Positions 63,148 to 64,000 of a stretch of 64,000 nt of DNA are shown piece after piece. The number at the start of each line of letters is the position of its first letter. Within the stretch, counting starts at the first letter, position 1. Where the stretch lies: NCBI RefSeq assembly GCF_001637205.1, contig NZ_LVJH01000007.1:62001-126000 (forward strand). Reading direction: 5' to 3'. The notes beneath the pieces were generated by a model. That model did no database searches. It was not told where the DNA came from and saw only the letters and a program-made list of their open reading frames with translations. The translations under genes were made by a program, and so were the position numbers. The DNA is from Paenibacillus glacialis. GTDB lineage: Bacteria > Bacillota > Bacilli > Paenibacillales > Paenibacillaceae.

Positions 63148-64000
63148 ATGGTTAATGTTAAGAATGAAGCTTTTAAAAGAGTATGTTTCATCGTATTAGA
63201 TAGCGTGGGTATTGGTGAAGCACCGGATGCTTCGGAATTCGGAGATGTTGGTTCCCATACCCTAGGACATATATTGGATAGAGTGGATATCAAGTTACCT
63301 CACTTACAACAGATGGGACTAGGCAATATTGCACCAATACCTCCGCTAAGTCCGGTAGAGAGTCCAACAGCTTATTATGGGAAGATGCAGGAAGTGTCTG
63401 TTGGGAAAGATACCATGACGGGTCATTGGGAACTGATGGGTCTCAAGATAAATATCCCTTTCAATACATATCCGGATGGGTTCCCTGATGAATTGATAAA
63501 GAAATTCGAGGAAGAAACAGGACGTAAGGTCATTGGGAATAAACCGGCGTCTGGTACGGATATTCTTGTGGAGTATGGTGAGGAGCAGATGAAGACAGGA
63601 GCTTGGATTGTCTATACATCTGCAGATAGCGTATTTCAGATCGCTGCACATGAAGGTATTATACCGCTAGAAGAACTATATGAAGCTTGTAAAATTGCAC
63701 GTAGGTTAACGATGGCACCAGAATTTTCAGTAGGTAGAGTTATTGCTCGTCCATACGTTGGTGAACCAGGAAACTTCGTTCGTACTCCGAATCGTCATGA
63801 TTACGCTGTGAAGCCTCCAGAAGCCACTGTGATGAACGCTGTGCAAGAAACCGGTAAGGATGTTATTTCAGTAGGAAAGATACATGATATCTTTACAGGT
63901 GAAGGTATAACGGATTCCTATCCAACGAAAAGCAATGAACATGGAATTCAAGTAACGATTGATCAATTATCTAAAGATTTCAACGGGTTCATGTTTGTTA
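63148..64000 (+). CDS. deoB: Phosphopentomutase (partial, runs off the window)
   Basis: The first 284 residues of DeoB, from ATG 63148 (AGAAGGAG upstream). Alkaline-phosphatase-fold metal and catalytic residues are visible: [29 protein letters not shown] with the phosphorylated Thr, and [15 protein letters not shown]. It interconverts ribose-1- and ribose-5-phosphate in nucleoside salvage. The frame is open to the last base. Confidence 0.95.
   Translation, partial: MVNVKNEAFKRVCFIVLDSVGIGEAPDASEFGDVGSHTLGHILDRVDIKLPHLQQMGLGNIAPIPPLSPVESPTAYYGKMQEVSVGKDTMTGHWELMGLKINIPFNTYPDGFPDELIKKFEEETGRKVIGNKPASGTDILVEYGEEQMKTGAWIVYTSADSVFQIAAHEGIIPLEELYEACKIARRLTMAPEFSVGRVIARPYVGEPGNFVRTPNRHDYAVKPPEATVMNAVQETGKDVISVGKIHDIFTGEGITDSYPTKSNEHGIQVTIDQLSKDFNGFMFV

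Overview
The window comes from a low-to-mid-GC, spore-forming Firmicute, most likely Paenibacillus or a close relative. The backbone keeps the order known from Bacillus subtilis: (nusB)-folD-xseA-xseB-ispA-dxs-tlyA/yqxC-argR-recN-spoIVB-spo0A, then yqzF-bkd genes, then nudF-spoIIM-fur-yqzK-xerD-deoB. Most calls rest on translated motifs plus this synteny. No database search was run.

Layout. (1) 1-11653: housekeeping and sporulation block ending in spo0A, with a sigma-H-like promoter and two inverted 0A boxes upstream of spo0A. (2) 11654-30350: a mosaic accessory island inserted at the 3' end of spo0A. The last codons of spo0A recur three more times (27744-27870, 28937-28996, 30151-30261), and each of the four copies is followed by the same terminator-like hairpin. 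Copies 1 and 3 lead straight into the same tyrosine recombinase gene, which is truncated in both. Copies 2 and 4 are preceded by the same 654-bp block carrying an H-type small acid-soluble spore protein gene. This looks like a tandem array of elements that integrate into spo0A and restore its end. Cargo includes an AAA/ABC ATPase, a DUF3800 protein and an HNH endonuclease (candidate defence genes), a frameshifted Ymh-family gene with a decayed paralogue, an IS256-family element, secreted proteins, a group II intron remnant lacking its protein, and two 204-bp copies of the 3' end of guaA, which is another classic integration site. (3) 30951-36700: a glycan locus (Gfo/Idh oxidoreductase, AraC regulator, GH92 mannosidase, GntR/LacI regulator). 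(4) 37198-42814: a guanidine-I riboswitch with a paired SMR exporter, several small proteins, a ZIP transporter, thymidine kinase and yqzF. (5) 43018-54269: lpdA-bkdAA-bkdAB-bkdB, lipB, a convergent Prli42 micro-gene, a PepT-like peptidase, a TPR protein, nudF, an endonuclease Q-like gene and spoIIM. (6) 54270-60998: a second island, inserted at the 3' end of spoIIM. A 20-codon copy of that end lies at 60999-61058, and a 20-bp perfect direct repeat lies inside both edges. It holds a TetR-SMR efflux operon with its operator inside the promoter, IS110 and phage remnants, a Spo0E-like phosphatase micro-gene and an SOS-box-controlled gene pair. (7) 61067-64000: fur, yqzK, xerD (with two unusual catalytic substitutions) and the start of deoB.

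The backbone genes supply folate, isoprenoid, DNA repair, arginine control, sporulation, branched-chain acyl-CoA/lipoate and iron-regulation functions. The two islands are inserted at sporulation genes and carry sporulation-related cargo (SspH-like proteins, a Spo0E-like protein). Several island genes are broken by single-base losses in short homopolymers. This fits decay, but sequencing error should be excluded.
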